Part shown: piece by piece, positions 1 to 9,055 of the stretch
Numbering within the stretch: position 1 is the stretch's first letter
Layout: each line of letters begins with the position of its first letter
Origin: Spirulina sp. SIO3F2
Lineage (GTDB): Bacteria; Cyanobacteriota; Cyanobacteriia; Cyanobacteriales; Spirulinaceae
NCBI GenBank assembly: GCA_010672165.1
Contig: JAAHHN010000026.1
Coordinates: 1-46,878 of the forward strand
Length of the DNA stretch: 46,878 nucleotides
Direction of reading: 5' to 3'
The notes under the pieces: model-generated
Databases searched by the model: none
What the model saw: the letters and a program-made list of their open reading frames with translations, nothing else
What the model was told of the DNA's origin: nothing
Position numbers and translations under genes: made by a program

Positions 1-3
1 TAA

Positions 4-768
4 TCGACGGAAAATAACGCTTGGGAATGCCCTGAGAATTTGCATTTACAAATTGAGGCGATGAAGCTGGCATTTGCGGATATTAATGCGGCGATCGCTG
101 ATCCAGAAGCAATGCAGCTTGACCCCAAAGCCTTGCTCACGGACGATTATGCTCAGACGCGGCGATCGCTAATTCAGCCCGATCAAGCCCTCAACCAGCC
201 GGAACCGGGCATCCCGGATAGTGGCACCGTTTATTTTTGTGCCGCCGATGGTGAGTTGATAGTGTCGATGATCCAGTCTAATTACCATGACTTTGGTAGC
301 GGTATCCTGATCCCCGAAACTGGTATTGTGCTCCAGGATCGTGCCTGTGGTTTTACGCTCCAAGCGGGACATCCCAACGAACTGGCCCCCAATAAACGCC
401 CGTTGCACACGATTATTCCGGGCTTTTTAAGCCGTGATGATGAACCCCTTGGCCCCTTTGGGGTGATGGGGGGGCAGATGCAACCCCAAGGCCATGTGCA
501 GGTGATCATGAACCTGGTGGATCACCAGATGAATCCGCAGATGGCGCTGGATATGGGGCGCTGGCGCTTTTTAGAGGGGCGGCGCGTATTGCTCGAACCG
601 GGTATTTCCCCAGACACGACCGCCGCATTGGCGGCCTTGGGACATGAAGTGCGCATTCCAAACGAACGTTTTCACTTTGGTAAAGGGCAGGTGATCCTAC
701 GCAACCTGGCAGGTGGTGTGATCGCGGGTTCGGAACCGAGAGCAGATGGCTGCGCGATCGTGGTTTAG
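4..768 (+). CDS. Gamma-glutamyltransferase family protein, C-terminal part (5' end lost or interrupted)
   Basis: This is the small-subunit half of an N-terminal nucleophile gamma-glutamyltransferase, which cleaves gamma-glutamyl bonds such as that of glutathione. Visible are the end of the large subunit (LHLQIEAMKLAFAD), the processing and nucleophile region SGTVYFCAADGEL with the presumed catalytic Thr about 75 codons into the open frame, and the FGSGILIPETGI loop. The TVYFCAAD form suggests the YwrD-like branch. Family members are 500 residues or more, so over half is missing. An in-frame TAA occupies bases 1-3, directly before conserved sequence, so either the gene is broken here or a frameshift lies just outside. 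The stop at 766-768 is one base from the stop of the convergent neighbour. Confidence 0.8.
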   Translation, partial: STENNAWECPENLHLQIEAMKLAFADINAAIADPEAMQLDPKALLTDDYAQTRRSLIQPDQALNQPEPGIPDSGTVYFCAADGELIVSMIQSNYHDFGSGILIPETGIVLQDRACGFTLQAGHPNELAPNKRPLHTIIPGFLSRDDEPLGPFGVMGGQMQPQGHVQVIMNLVDHQMNPQMALDMGRWRFLEGRRVLLEPGISPDTTAALAALGHEVRIPNERFHFGKGQVILRNLAGGVIAGSEPRADGCAIVV

Positions 769-769
769 A

Positions 770-2707
770 TCAAGATTCAGATTCATCCGCCAGGTATTCA
801 GACAAGGGAATCGGTAAATATTCAATTGAATCGGGCTCACGGCGAATGACTCCACAGACCTCTTGCTCTGGAACTTCAGCAGGCGCAGCAATGGAAAAAT
901 TTTTGACATTGATATGAGTAAACCGGACTTGGGGATTAAATGCCCAGAGCAAATACTCCCAGTCATTGCTCATAATATCCAAACCCACTATCTGACAATC
1001 GTGGTCACGAATCGCTTGATCTAGTGCTTGGTGTGCCGCCTTTAATCCCTTACCTGAAGCGCTGAAATAGAGGTCTTCTCGTGGCAAAGTCAGAATCGAG
1101 GGGGACTGATCAACAAATCGTTGCCCGTTGGTGAGGGGGATAAGAGGATGGTGGAGCGGTACGAAACTATAGAACAAACCACTGATCAGCAATAAGATTG
1201 CGAGCAATTTTCGCATCGCAGGAGAATAGTGCTGAGCAATCACATATCCCACGAGGGGGCTACACAACACAAACCAAGGTAACAAGAAGCGATTACTCCA
1301 GGCTTGCCATTTAAGCACAGCACAGAATAAGACTGCACCGATGATAACTGAGCCCAACAGTCCCCAGATCTGCATCGGTATGGGTTGGGGTATTGGTTGC
1401 TTGATCTGCTTTAATTTCTGTGTTCCTAAGATGCAGAGCAGAATAATGGCGGCAAGACTTAATAGTGTGTGAAGTGGACTGGCAACAAAATCTTCATCGG
1501 GCATTAAAAGCTGCCAAGCCCCGGCACTTAAGAAGGGTCGTCCGCCTGCGAAAGTGGTTGCGGGATCGTTAGGGTTAACACCCAAAATCGCAGTATGAAA
1601 ACCTTCAATCCGCTGCCATAAAGGTGTCCAGGGTAGGTTTAAGGCAAGATGTTTCAGAAAGTTTGAGGCCCAGAGCACCAAATTCATGGCGGTGGTGCGT
1701 GTTCCGGTATCAATGCCAAGGACATCACTAAAAACGCCAAAATTCCGGCTGAAGTAGGGGCCTGACATTCCCAAACTTAGGGTGGCAACCCCCATGCTCC
1801 AAACAAAACCCAGACTGCCCCGTTGATGCCATAAACGTATTCCCAAGATCAAACAGAGGGGAAGACTGAAAAGGGTGACAGTGGGCTTAGTGAGCACCAC
1901 AAGTCCGAGGGAAATGGCACACCACCCCAAATCCATCCAGGTATATGGTGGCAAGCGGAGCACAAAGTAGGCAAAGCACACCAACCAAAATGTGGCAATC
2001 AGGTCGTTTTGGGCTGTTGTTGATTGCAGAATCGCCATTGGGATAGTGGCCGCAACGATCATGCTCCAGCGTTGAGCCGAGGCAGAAAGACCCCAAGATT
2101 TCCCGAGTAGCGAGACCCCTAAAATTACCCCCACAAAGGCCCACGATTGTACTAAGTTAACAGCGCGATCGCCACCGCCTAATGCATAAACATGGGTCAC
2201 AAGGTAGCTTGCACCCGGCGTAAAAGAAATCTGCCGCAAATTATGGGTAGGGTAATGGGCAGTGCTGTGATAGTGGAGCCAATGCATCACCCGAGGCAGA
2301 TGGTAGGTCATCACATCCACGGTGTTGGGGGCGGCAATTAATGCGGTTAGACCACAGAGCAATGCGATCGCCCCTACACCCCCCAAGTACCAGCGATCGA
2401 GCAGGGCAAGGGCTGACCAGCTTTTTTCAAGTTCATCTCGCCATAATTCCAGGGCATAAGCATTTTGGGTATGAACCCGCCAGAGCAAGACCAGATGGAC
2501 CCCAGCCAGGATAGCCCAAACCAAACTGATATTGAGCGGGGTCAACAGCTTACCCACACTCAACAGCTCTGTTGTTAGCGCCATCCACCCAGCATGAATG
2601 AGTGTGACCTTGAGAAAACGCTCACGATGTTGCCTTGGCTCTTGGGGATTGAGGTTCCAGGTTATCCAGAGCGCTAGCCAAGAAACCAAGAGGAAGAGGA
2701 TCGCCAT
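770..2707 (-). CDS. Polytopic membrane protein, GT39/ArnT-like glycosyltransferase family
   Basis: A 645-residue protein with at least ten hydrophobic segments separated by short loops. A periplasmic-type loop near residues 125-165 contains the NTVDVMTYHLPRVMHWL region, a pattern seen in cyanobacterial members of the dolichyl-phosphate-mannose mannosyltransferase-like (GT39/ArnT) superfamily. These proteins move sugars from lipid-linked donors in the membrane. The C-terminal 120 residues look soluble (LPREDLYFSASGKG region). The sugar and acceptor cannot be told from sequence. The gene stands alone, tail-to-tail with the gamma-glutamyltransferase. The family call rests on topology and the first acidic loop rather than on a full catalytic signature. 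Confidence 0.65.
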   Translation of the reverse strand: MAILFLLVSWLALWITWNLNPQEPRQHRERFLKVTLIHAGWMALTTELLSVGKLLTPLNISLVWAILAGVHLVLLWRVHTQNAYALELWRDELEKSWSALALLDRWYLGGVGAIALLCGLTALIAAPNTVDVMTYHLPRVMHWLHYHSTAHYPTHNLRQISFTPGASYLVTHVYALGGGDRAVNLVQSWAFVGVILGVSLLGKSWGLSASAQRWSMIVAATIPMAILQSTTAQNDLIATFWLVCFAYFVLRLPPYTWMDLGWCAISLGLVVLTKPTVTLFSLPLCLILGIRLWHQRGSLGFVWSMGVATLSLGMSGPYFSRNFGVFSDVLGIDTGTRTTAMNLVLWASNFLKHLALNLPWTPLWQRIEGFHTAILGVNPNDPATTFAGGRPFLSAGAWQLLMPDEDFVASPLHTLLSLAAIILLCILGTQKLKQIKQPIPQPIPMQIWGLLGSVIIGAVLFCAVLKWQAWSNRFLLPWFVLCSPLVGYVIAQHYSPAMRKLLAILLLISGLFYSFVPLHHPLIPLTNGQRFVDQSPSILTLPREDLYFSASGKGLKAAHQALDQAIRDHDCQIVGLDIMSNDWEYLLWAFNPQVRFTHINVKNFSIAAPAEVPEQEVCGVIRREPDSIEYLPIPLSEYLADESES

Positions 2708-2921
2708 ACTGTAAATCGAATGGAAGAGAATCGGATAAAGACAGTTCCCATCCTAATCGAGGCGCTGTGCTCACCTGGAATAATCTCAACATCACCCCCC
2801 ATGATTTGGGGTGTGGCCAGAAGAAATCTGGCAAAGTTCATAAATCGCTATAGAGTTGGCTTAAAATAAATTAAAGGATATGTAAACTTTTTTAACTATC
2901 TCGCCTCACTTGGCCCCACCT

Positions 2922-3893
2922 ATGACCTCTGTAAAATCGCTGTTCTCTCCCGTTGAAGCTGATCTTGACCTGCTCACCAAAAATTTGCAGCAACTGATCG
3001 GCGCTCGTCATCCCATTTTGAGTGCTGCGGCCGAACATTTGTTTGGCGCTGGCGGTAAGCGATTGAGACCCGCGATTGTTCTCTTAGTATCCCGAGGCAC
3101 GATGCCCGAGCAAGGTATTACGCCGCGTCACCGCCGTCTGGCTGAGATTACCGAGATGATCCATACTGCCAGTTTAGTCCATGATGATGTGGTGGACGAA
3201 TCCGAGACCCGCCGCAATGTCCCCACCGTCAATAGCTTTTTTGGCAATCGGATCGCGGTGCTGGCGGGTGACTTCCTCTTTGCCCAATCGTCTTGGTATC
3301 TGGCGAATCTGGATAACTTGCAGGTGGTGAAGTTGCTCTCAGAGGTGATTCGGGACTTTGCAGAAGGCGAAATCCGTCAGGGCTTGAATCGATTTGATGC
3401 CTCTCTGACCTTCGATGCGTATCTCGAAAAGAGTTATTACAAGACAGCGTCACTGATGGCTAATAGCGCAAAGGCTGCAGGGGTTTTAAGTGGTGTGTCA
3501 GAGGAGATGGCTGAGGGGTTATATCAGTACGGTCGTCATCTGGGTTTAGCATTTCAGATCGTGGACGATATTCTAGACTTTACCGGCACGAACGAAATAC
3601 TAGGTAAGCCAGCGGGTTCAGATCTCGTCAGTGGTAACTTGACTGCCCCTGTTCTTTATGCTCTAGAGGAGAAACCTTACATTGCCACGCTCATTGAACG
3701 GGAATTTGCCCAAGCGGGAGATCTTGAGCAGGCTTTGGACTTGATCAGCGCCAGTAGCGGCATTGAACAATCGCGGGATTTAGCCAAGTATCATTCCCAG
3801 CAAGCGATCGCAAATCTAGCTCTGCTCAAGCCTTCCGATTGTACGCAGACGCTGCGAGAATTGGCGGAATACATTTTGACACGCTTGTATTAG
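2922..3893 (+). CDS. sds: All-trans polyprenyl (solanesyl-type) diphosphate synthase
   Basis: This is a class I trans-prenyltransferase of 323 residues that adds isopentenyl diphosphate units to make a long prenyl chain. In cyanobacteria this is normally the plastoquinone side chain. Both Asp-rich metal-binding motifs are present: DDVVD at residues 88-92 and DDILD at 215-219. GGKRLRP near residue 45 binds the substrate diphosphate. I chose the ATG at 2922 rather than the upstream TTG at 2910 because the family starts close to this point. Chain length cannot be read reliably; the small residues before the first motif fit a long-chain enzyme. It looks monocistronic. Confidence 0.9.
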   Translation: MTSVKSLFSPVEADLDLLTKNLQQLIGARHPILSAAAEHLFGAGGKRLRPAIVLLVSRGTMPEQGITPRHRRLAEITEMIHTASLVHDDVVDESETRRNVPTVNSFFGNRIAVLAGDFLFAQSSWYLANLDNLQVVKLLSEVIRDFAEGEIRQGLNRFDASLTFDAYLEKSYYKTASLMANSAKAAGVLSGVSEEMAEGLYQYGRHLGLAFQIVDDILDFTGTNEILGKPAGSDLVSGNLTAPVLYALEEKPYIATLIEREFAQAGDLEQALDLISASSGIEQSRDLAKYHSQQAIANLALLKPSDCTQTLRELAEYILTRLY

Positions 3894-3998
3894 TTCAATG
3901 TTCAGAGTTTAAAGATCGTCACCCTATCCTTAAAAGAGGGGCAAGATGAGCGATAGAACACTGTAGAAATCAAATAGGGGCAAGACCCATCAAGGAGA

Positions 3999-4325
3999 AT
4001 GGACAACAACAGCAATTGGATTCAAGAACTGCTCATGATTGGCGTGGGCACAACTTCGTTTTTGGCGGATAAACTGGCGGAAGTGGGTGATCAACTCGTC
4101 CGTGAGGGTAAACTTGATCCGGAGCAAGCCCGGGCCATCATTGATGAAGTGGTCGCTAAGGTCAGAACCGATCAAGGCAGTTTTGAAGGACGGATGCAGC
4201 GTCAATTAGAGCTGGTGCTGCAAGATTTCGGTCTGGCGCGTCAAAAGGAAGTGGATGAATTGCGCGGTCGAATTGATCGATTAGAGCATAAGGTGAGAGA
4301 TTTAGAGAATAGACAGTGGAATTAG
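3999..4325 (+). CDS. Phasin-like small coiled-coil protein
   Basis: A 108-residue, largely helical protein. The N-terminal half (WIQELLMIGVGTTSFLADKL) is amphipathic and the C-terminal third (RGRIDRLEHKVRDLENR) is a heptad-patterned coiled coil. This layout matches the PhaI/phasin-like family common in cyanobacteria, whose members associate with granules or membranes; function here is inferred only. An AAGGAGA stretch lies directly against the ATG with almost no spacer, so a later start at 4035 is possible. The stop codon TAG (4323-4325) is the first three bases of the MITE-like element that follows, so the present C terminus may have been set by that insertion. Confidence 0.65.
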   Translation: MDNNSNWIQELLMIGVGTTSFLADKLAEVGDQLVREGKLDPEQARAIIDEVVAKVRTDQGSFEGRMQRQLELVLQDFGLARQKEVDELRGRIDRLEHKVRDLENRQWN

Positions 4326-4452
4326 GGTGCGTCGTCATTTAAAATCAGAAGCCTTACAGACCAGGGAATAAAGTGCCCGATCCAAACAACAGGAAAAGGG
4401 GCTGTAAGCTAGTCACTGTAAGCGTTTTCAATCTAACTGACGACAGCCCCTA
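4323..4452 (+). repeat. MITE-like element, copy 1 (130 bp)
   Basis: One of four related 117-130 bp elements in this window. It begins TAGGG and ends CCCTA, with inverted ends built on TGTCGTCAGTTAG (left end degenerate here: CGTCGTCATTTA; right end CTAACTGACGACAGCCCC). The interior keeps GAATAAAGTGCCCGA and AGGGGCTGTAAG blocks shared with copies 2 and 4. It has no coding capacity. TA at both borders fits insertion into TA by an IS630/Tc1-like transposase; this is inferred from the ends only. Confidence 0.75.
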
Positions 4453-4483
4453 GTCCGCAGTACAACAATCTTTGAGAAGAGCA

Positions 4484-5020
4484 ATGCGAGAAATATGGAT
4501 TAGCCTGGGTTTCATCGGGCTATGTGGTTTGGTGTTGGTAGGATCTTTGCTGCTGGGCAATCCCCAACAAAACGAAGCGATCGCGGCAGTTGTGCCCCCC
4601 ACACCAGTGGTCGCCACAGCGCAGGTGGCTCAGGCAACAACCGAGGTTGAACAAGCCCAGAGTGAGGCGACCGCTGGCGAGACGATTACGACCGAATCCG
4701 GTTTGCAATATATTGACGAGGTGGTGGGCGAGGGGCCTGTTGCTGAGGCCGGGCAAATTGTGTTTGTCCATTACACTGGCACCCTCGAAAATGGTAAAAA
4801 GTTTGACAGCTCCCGCGATCGCGGTCCCAGCTTCTCGTTCCCTCTGGGTCGCGGTCGTGTCATCAAGGGCTGGGATGAAGGGGTTGCGGGGATGCACGTA
4901 GGCGGCAAGCGTAAACTCATCATTCCCTATGACTTAGCTTATGGTGAGCGGGGAGTACGAGGTGTGATTCCACCCAAGGCGACCCTGATTTTTGATGTGG
5001 AACTGCTAGATGTGCAGTAA
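4484..5020 (+). CDS. FKBP-type peptidyl-prolyl cis-trans isomerase, membrane-anchored or exported
   Basis: This enzyme catalyses proline cis-trans isomerisation during protein folding. From the ATG at 4484 (178 residues) an N-terminal hydrophobic segment of about 20 residues acts as a signal or anchor. A low-complexity Ala/Gln/Thr linker follows, then a complete FKBP domain over the last 100 residues. Typical blocks are [47 protein letters not shown] and [13 protein letters not shown]. It probably acts in the periplasm or thylakoid lumen. A TTG at 4472 would add four residues and is less likely. A perfect inverted repeat follows the gene. Confidence 0.9.
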   Translation: MREIWISLGFIGLCGLVLVGSLLLGNPQQNEAIAAVVPPTPVVATAQVAQATTEVEQAQSEATAGETITTESGLQYIDEVVGEGPVAEAGQIVFVHYTGTLENGKKFDSSRDRGPSFSFPLGRGRVIKGWDEGVAGMHVGGKRKLIIPYDLAYGERGVRGVIPPKATLIFDVELLDVQ

Positions 5021-5053
5021 TCGTCATCGGTTCGTGTATTAGGAGAAGATCAA

Positions 5054-5084
5054 GGTAGGGGCGGATTTTAAATCCGCCCCTACC
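5054..5084. repeat. Perfect 15-bp inverted repeat between FKBP gene and anmK
   Basis: GGTAGGGGCGGATTT is followed after one base by its exact reverse complement. There is no T-run, so it is not a standard intrinsic terminator. The GGGGCGGATTTAAAATCCG-type palindrome resembles small repetitive hairpins scattered in cyanobacterial genomes. It could end or stabilise the FKBP transcript. No second copy was seen in this window. Confidence 0.7.
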
Positions 5085-5112
5085 CATTTGGTATTTGAGG
5101 AATGGGGTTTTT

Positions 5113-6261
5113 ATGCGAGTTATCGGCTTAATTAGCGGTACATCAGTTGACGGCATTGATGCAGCTCTGGTCGAGATCACAGGCGATGATTTGGATATTC
5201 AAGTTCAGCTCATTGCTAATCAAACCTATCCTTACCCTGAGGCACTGCGATCGCAAATTCTAGATGTCTGTGCAGGTCAAGCTCTCAATCTAGAGCAAAT
5301 GGCACAGCTAGATGATGCGATCGCCACCGAGTTTTCCCAAGCCGCTCTGGCCATTCAAGAGCAGACCGGTCAGCGAGCCGAGCTGATTGGCTCTCACGGC
5401 CAAACGGTCTACCACCGTCCCCCTGCTGATGATCTCGGGTATACCGTGCAATGGGGACGAGGTGCAGCGATCGCGTCTCAAACCCAAATCCCCACGATCA
5501 GTAACTTCCGCCAAGCGGATCTCGCGGCGAGTGGCCAGGGTGCGCCCCTGGTTTCCCGTATTGATGTGGCACTCTTGAGCCATCCCCACAAATGGCGGTG
5601 TGTGCAAAACCTGGGGGGAATTGGCAATGTCACCGCTATCCCTCCTCGCAGTGCTCCCCATTGGCTGGAGCAGGTCAAGGGCTGGGATACGGGACCAGGG
5701 AATGTGTTACTAGACTTGGCAATTGTTCAGCTTACTAGCGGTCAACAAACTTATGATCCAGGAGGACAATGGGCAGCCCAAGGCCAACCCTGCTTCGAAT
5801 TGGTCCATCAATGGCTGGAACATCCTTTTTTTGCTCAAACACCGCCCAAATCCACCGGGCGCGAACTGTTTAGTCCCGATTACCTGGCTCAATGTTGGCA
5901 AGATGCCCAAGCCTATACCCTGAATCCAGCAGATTGGCTTGCCACTCTGACTGAGTTAACAGCGTTGTCAGTTGCCCAGAGCTACAAACAATTCTTAACA
6001 ACTCAGCCAGATGAAGTGCTCCTCTGCGGCGGTGGTAGCTATAACGATTATCTTCAACAGCGCCTTGCTGAGCATCTACAGCCTGCAACAGTGCTGACGA
6101 CCAATGATGTGGGTTTAGATGCAGATGCCAAAGAAGCGATCGCCTTTGCGGTGCTGGGCTATTGGCGCTGGCGAAGGAATACCCCTGGCAATCTCCCGGC
6201 TGTGACGGGGGCAACCGCTGCGATCTCCCTCGGTGATTTCCATCCGGTTTATCGGGCATGA
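5113..6261 (+). CDS. anmK: Anhydro-N-acetylmuramic acid kinase
   Basis: AnmK phosphorylates and hydrolyses 1,6-anhydro-MurNAc released during peptidoglycan turnover, giving MurNAc-6-phosphate for recycling in the cytoplasm. The 382-residue length matches the family. Signatures in order are [15 protein letters not shown] at the N terminus (phosphate-binding), [35 protein letters not shown] and a C-terminal [12 protein letters not shown]. The ATG at 5113 places the first motif at residue 5, as usual, and is preferred over an in-frame TTG at 5095. No other recycling gene is adjacent. Confidence 0.93.
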   Translation: MRVIGLISGTSVDGIDAALVEITGDDLDIQVQLIANQTYPYPEALRSQILDVCAGQALNLEQMAQLDDAIATEFSQAALAIQEQTGQRAELIGSHGQTVYHRPPADDLGYTVQWGRGAAIASQTQIPTISNFRQADLAASGQGAPLVSRIDVALLSHPHKWRCVQNLGGIGNVTAIPPRSAPHWLEQVKGWDTGPGNVLLDLAIVQLTSGQQTYDPGGQWAAQGQPCFELVHQWLEHPFFAQTPPKSTGRELFSPDYLAQCWQDAQAYTLNPADWLATLTELTALSVAQSYKQFLTTQPDEVLLCGGGSYNDYLQQRLAEHLQPATVLTTNDVGLDADAKEAIAFAVLGYWRWRRNTPGNLPAVTGATAAISLGDFHPVYRA

Positions 6262-6320
6262 GTTACGGAGCATGAGTAGGGTTATACTTTAACTTTGAAC
6301 GCAATACACGAGGTTGTGAC

Positions 6321-6776
6321 GTGGCGCATACCTTTCTATTGGAGGAAGGTCGCTGGACTTTCGAGGGGAGTTGGCTCAATCGTGAGGGTTTACCCTTAAC
6401 GATCAAAGGCCGTACCTTAGTGGCCTGGAGTGCCGAAAATTGGTTTACTTGGGTCACAAAACTTGATTTTACGGATGACGAGCGGCCCGGAATTTCTTAC
6501 CAATATCGTGGCCGTCTGGACGCAGGCGATCGCCAATACAACTTTGTCCTCCAGCATAGTGAACTTGGGCGCATTGAAGGGGAGGGTTGGGTCGCACCCG
6601 ACTCAATTGTGCAGCATTATCATGTGATTAGTGATGATGATCGGCCCAACCAACGCCAACATGGCTTCGAGAGCTTATACCGTTTAGATGCTAGCACCTA
6701 TGCTCTTTCCAGTGGCATCTTTGTGGGCTACTCCCTGGTTAGTACAATGGAGGCACAACTGAAGCGATCAGTGTAA
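6321..6776 (+). CDS. Conserved cyanobacterial hypothetical protein, beta-rich
   Basis: A 151-residue protein with a GTG start at 6321. No signal peptide or membrane segment is visible. It is rich in Trp, aromatic residues and alternating hydrophobics (WTFEGSWLNREG, FVLQHSELGRIEGEGW), which suggests a beta-barrel or lipocalin-like fold binding a hydrophobic ligand; that is an inference from composition. I recognise the general type from cyanobacterial genomes but no function. It follows anmK after 59 bases and could be co-transcribed with it. Confidence 0.65.
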   Translation: MAHTFLLEEGRWTFEGSWLNREGLPLTIKGRTLVAWSAENWFTWVTKLDFTDDERPGISYQYRGRLDAGDRQYNFVLQHSELGRIEGEGWVAPDSIVQHYHVISDDDRPNQRQHGFESLYRLDASTYALSSGIFVGYSLVSTMEAQLKRSV

Positions 6777-6888
6777 CAATCCATGATGTTTTTTGATTCT
6801 TGATCAGGATGGGTAATGGCTTTATCCCTACGGGGCGCATCATCAGGGTGAATATGCACAAGCTCCAAGCAGAAGGAATGGCAACGCT

Positions 6889-8403
6889 ATGACAACTGAC
6901 CCCAACCTCGGTCGTGTGCTCTCGAATCGCTATCGATTGGTTGAACTAGCTGGCAAGGGCGCGATGGGTCGCGTTTACCGCGCAGAAGATACGCTTCTGG
7001 GGGGGGTAACTGTGGCGGTGAAGTTCTTGGCCCAAACCCTGCTTAACCAGAAGATGCGCGATCGCTTTGAGCGAGAAGCAACAATCTGTGCACTATTGGC
7101 GGAGAAAACACTCCATATTGTTCGCGTTAAGGATTACGGCGTTGATAGTCAAGATGTTCCCTATTACGTGATGGAATATCTCGAAGGAGATAATCTGAGT
7201 GAAATTATCAAAGTTCAGCAGCTCTCTTTAGCCCGATTTCTCAAGATGGTGCAGCAGGTTTGCCGTGGTCTTGCCTGTGCCCACAACGGCATTTTGTTCA
7301 AGGGTGAACCCAGCCAGATTATTCATCGGGATATCAAACCCAGCAATATTTTGCTGATTCAAGATCCTACTTTGGGCGAAATGGTCAAGTTGCTGGATTT
7401 TGGTATTGCCAAACTGGTTGAGGCGAGTCGGGAGCAAACCCATTCATTCATGGGCACCTTAGCTTACTGTTCCCCCGAACAAATGGAAGGCAAAGAGCTG
7501 GATCATCGCTCCGATATTTATAGTCTGGGAATCACCATGTATGAGATTCTCACCACTGAGATGCCTCTGCTGCCCGAAAATAATTCCTTCGGCGGCTGGT
7601 ACAAAGCTCATCATGATTTCAAACCGCTGCCAATTCGGAGCAACCGCTCGATCCCAACAGAACTTAATGATCTGATTATGCGGTGCTTGGCAAAAAAGCC
7701 AGAAACGCGGCCCCAGAGCGTCGAAGAGATTTTGCAGGTCATCGATCCCCTAGAGGCAAACCATTCGACTCAAACTCGCTCCCCAGTTCCTGTAGAGAAG
7801 TCTCCCTCTCCAATCCATCTACCCCAATCTCAGCGGTCTGAGGTGGAGCAAGCCTGTTGGCAAATGACGTGGCCCAAAGACAAACCCCGTCAGAAAATTG
7901 TCTTCCCACAAATTGTCCGAGTCAAAAAGGAAGTGATTCCCAGTTTATGGTTGATGCTCAACCAGAAAGATATTTTGGAACGGCGGTTTAGCACCCGATA
8001 TAACCAATTTCTCTTTTCCACCATTCCCCATCCGATGTTGTTATGGATCTCGGTCTTGTATAACCGTTTTCATGGCCCCCGGTGGCTCCCTTGCTATCTG
8101 GACTTGAAAACCGCTGTGGGGCAACAAATGACTCGCTTGCTGGGCCAGCAGGGTAGCTATCGCATGCTATTTTTTGCAATTGAAGATCCTTCGGTTTGTC
8201 AATACCTGATGAATTTCACGATTGATCCGGATCAATGCAAGCGTTTGGTTACTTGGGCAAAGACAAGTCAGGGGTTACCGGATAATAATCAAGCGGTAAT
8301 GAGTAAAACGCTCTTAAAACAGGAGTTTGAAAAGCTGAAGCCCAAAATCCAGATTAAGCTTGAGGGGGTTCACAATAGTGATGCGGGGCAGCAGGAGTTG
8401 TAG
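6889..8403 (+). CDS. Serine/threonine protein kinase (Hanks type) with unique C-terminal domain
   Basis: A 504-residue cytoplasmic eukaryotic-type kinase. Kinase-domain landmarks are the Gly loop GKGAMGRVY (residues 22-30), the ATP-binding Lys45 in VAVKF, the catalytic loop HRDIKPSN with Asp148, the DFG metal site at Asp170, and the activation segment GTLAYCSPEQ. All key residues are present, so it should be active. After a Pro/Ser-rich linker near residues 270-310, the last 190 residues form a separate domain (WPKDKPRQKIVFPQIVRVK onward) that I do not recognise; it might sense a signal or bind substrate. There is no transmembrane segment. No phosphatase gene is adjacent. Confidence 0.9.
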   Translation: MTTDPNLGRVLSNRYRLVELAGKGAMGRVYRAEDTLLGGVTVAVKFLAQTLLNQKMRDRFEREATICALLAEKTLHIVRVKDYGVDSQDVPYYVMEYLEGDNLSEIIKVQQLSLARFLKMVQQVCRGLACAHNGILFKGEPSQIIHRDIKPSNILLIQDPTLGEMVKLLDFGIAKLVEASREQTHSFMGTLAYCSPEQMEGKELDHRSDIYSLGITMYEILTTEMPLLPENNSFGGWYKAHHDFKPLPIRSNRSIPTELNDLIMRCLAKKPETRPQSVEEILQVIDPLEANHSTQTRSPVPVEKSPSPIHLPQSQRSEVEQACWQMTWPKDKPRQKIVFPQIVRVKKEVIPSLWLMLNQKDILERRFSTRYNQFLFSTIPHPMLLWISVLYNRFHGPRWLPCYLDLKTAVGQQMTRLLGQQGSYRMLFFAIEDPSVCQYLMNFTIDPDQCKRLVTWAKTSQGLPDNNQAVMSKTLLKQEFEKLKPKIQIKLEGVHNSDAGQQEL

Positions 8404-8909
8404 AGAATTTCTGCAAGCGATCGCGGACGTGGAAAACATGTCCCTACGGGAGACATTGTGTAGAGTGGGTATAATCAGCAGCGACGAGGTGAGCGATGTT
8501 GAACTCACGGAATAGTTGTCTGCGGATTTGCCGATTTATACAGTGAAAGAGATTGACATAAAGTCCCCTTCAGCCAATAAGCTTCTACGCTAGGCGGAGT
8601 AATACCTGGATGTGGCGATCGCTGCTCCTGACACAGAAGCGACTTGGCAACAAGGGGTCGAACAAATTCTCAATGCCTCGGAGGTGTGATTTGAAAAATG
8701 CACCAAATCTGGTAAAAAAACAACAAATTAACCTGTATGATTGCCTCTTTGCCCTTACGGTAAAATTGCAGGCGGCTCAGACGGCTCAACTGTGCTTTGT
8801 GGAGAGTTACCAGAATGATGGCATAACTCTCCGACCAGAGCAGCTTATGATTGTGTTTGAAATGGTGGTGGGCTAGTGACTAAAGTACACCATACTCATC
8901 GGGTGCAAT
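8404..8909. other. Gene-poor interval; possible degenerate coding remnant
   Basis: About 500 bases without a convincing gene. An 88-codon open frame at 8610-8876 lacks a clear ribosome site and has no recognisable domain; its second half (near NLVKKQQINLYDCLFAL) reads protein-like and could be a decayed or very small gene. I do not call it. HIP1-type sequences occur at about 8419 and 8617. MITE copy 2 follows. Confidence 0.4.
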
Positions 8910-9034
8910 TAGGGTGTGTCGTCAGCTAATACCAGAAGCCTGGCGAAGGGATAAAGCGCCCGAATTTAAAACAACAAAAAGTGCTGTAAGTCAGTCGCAG
9001 CAAGTCTTTGAAATCTAACTGACGATAGCCCTTA
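8910..9034 (+). repeat. MITE-like element, copy 2 (125 bp)
   Basis: It has the same structure and orientation as copy 1. It begins TAGGGTGTGTCGTCAGCTAA and ends with CTAACTGACGATAGCCCTTA, with shared interior blocks (GGGATAAAGCGCCCGA, GTGCTGTAAG). TA lies at both borders. It sits 21 bases before the isochorismatase-like gene, so its right end could contribute to that gene's promoter or leader. Confidence 0.75.
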
Positions 9035-9055
9035 GTTTTAGCAGAGATTTAAACC

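Noticed and set aside
8610-8876. 88-codon open frame in the 8.4-9.0 kb gap
   Set aside because: No ribosome site or domain; mentioned only as a possible remnant.
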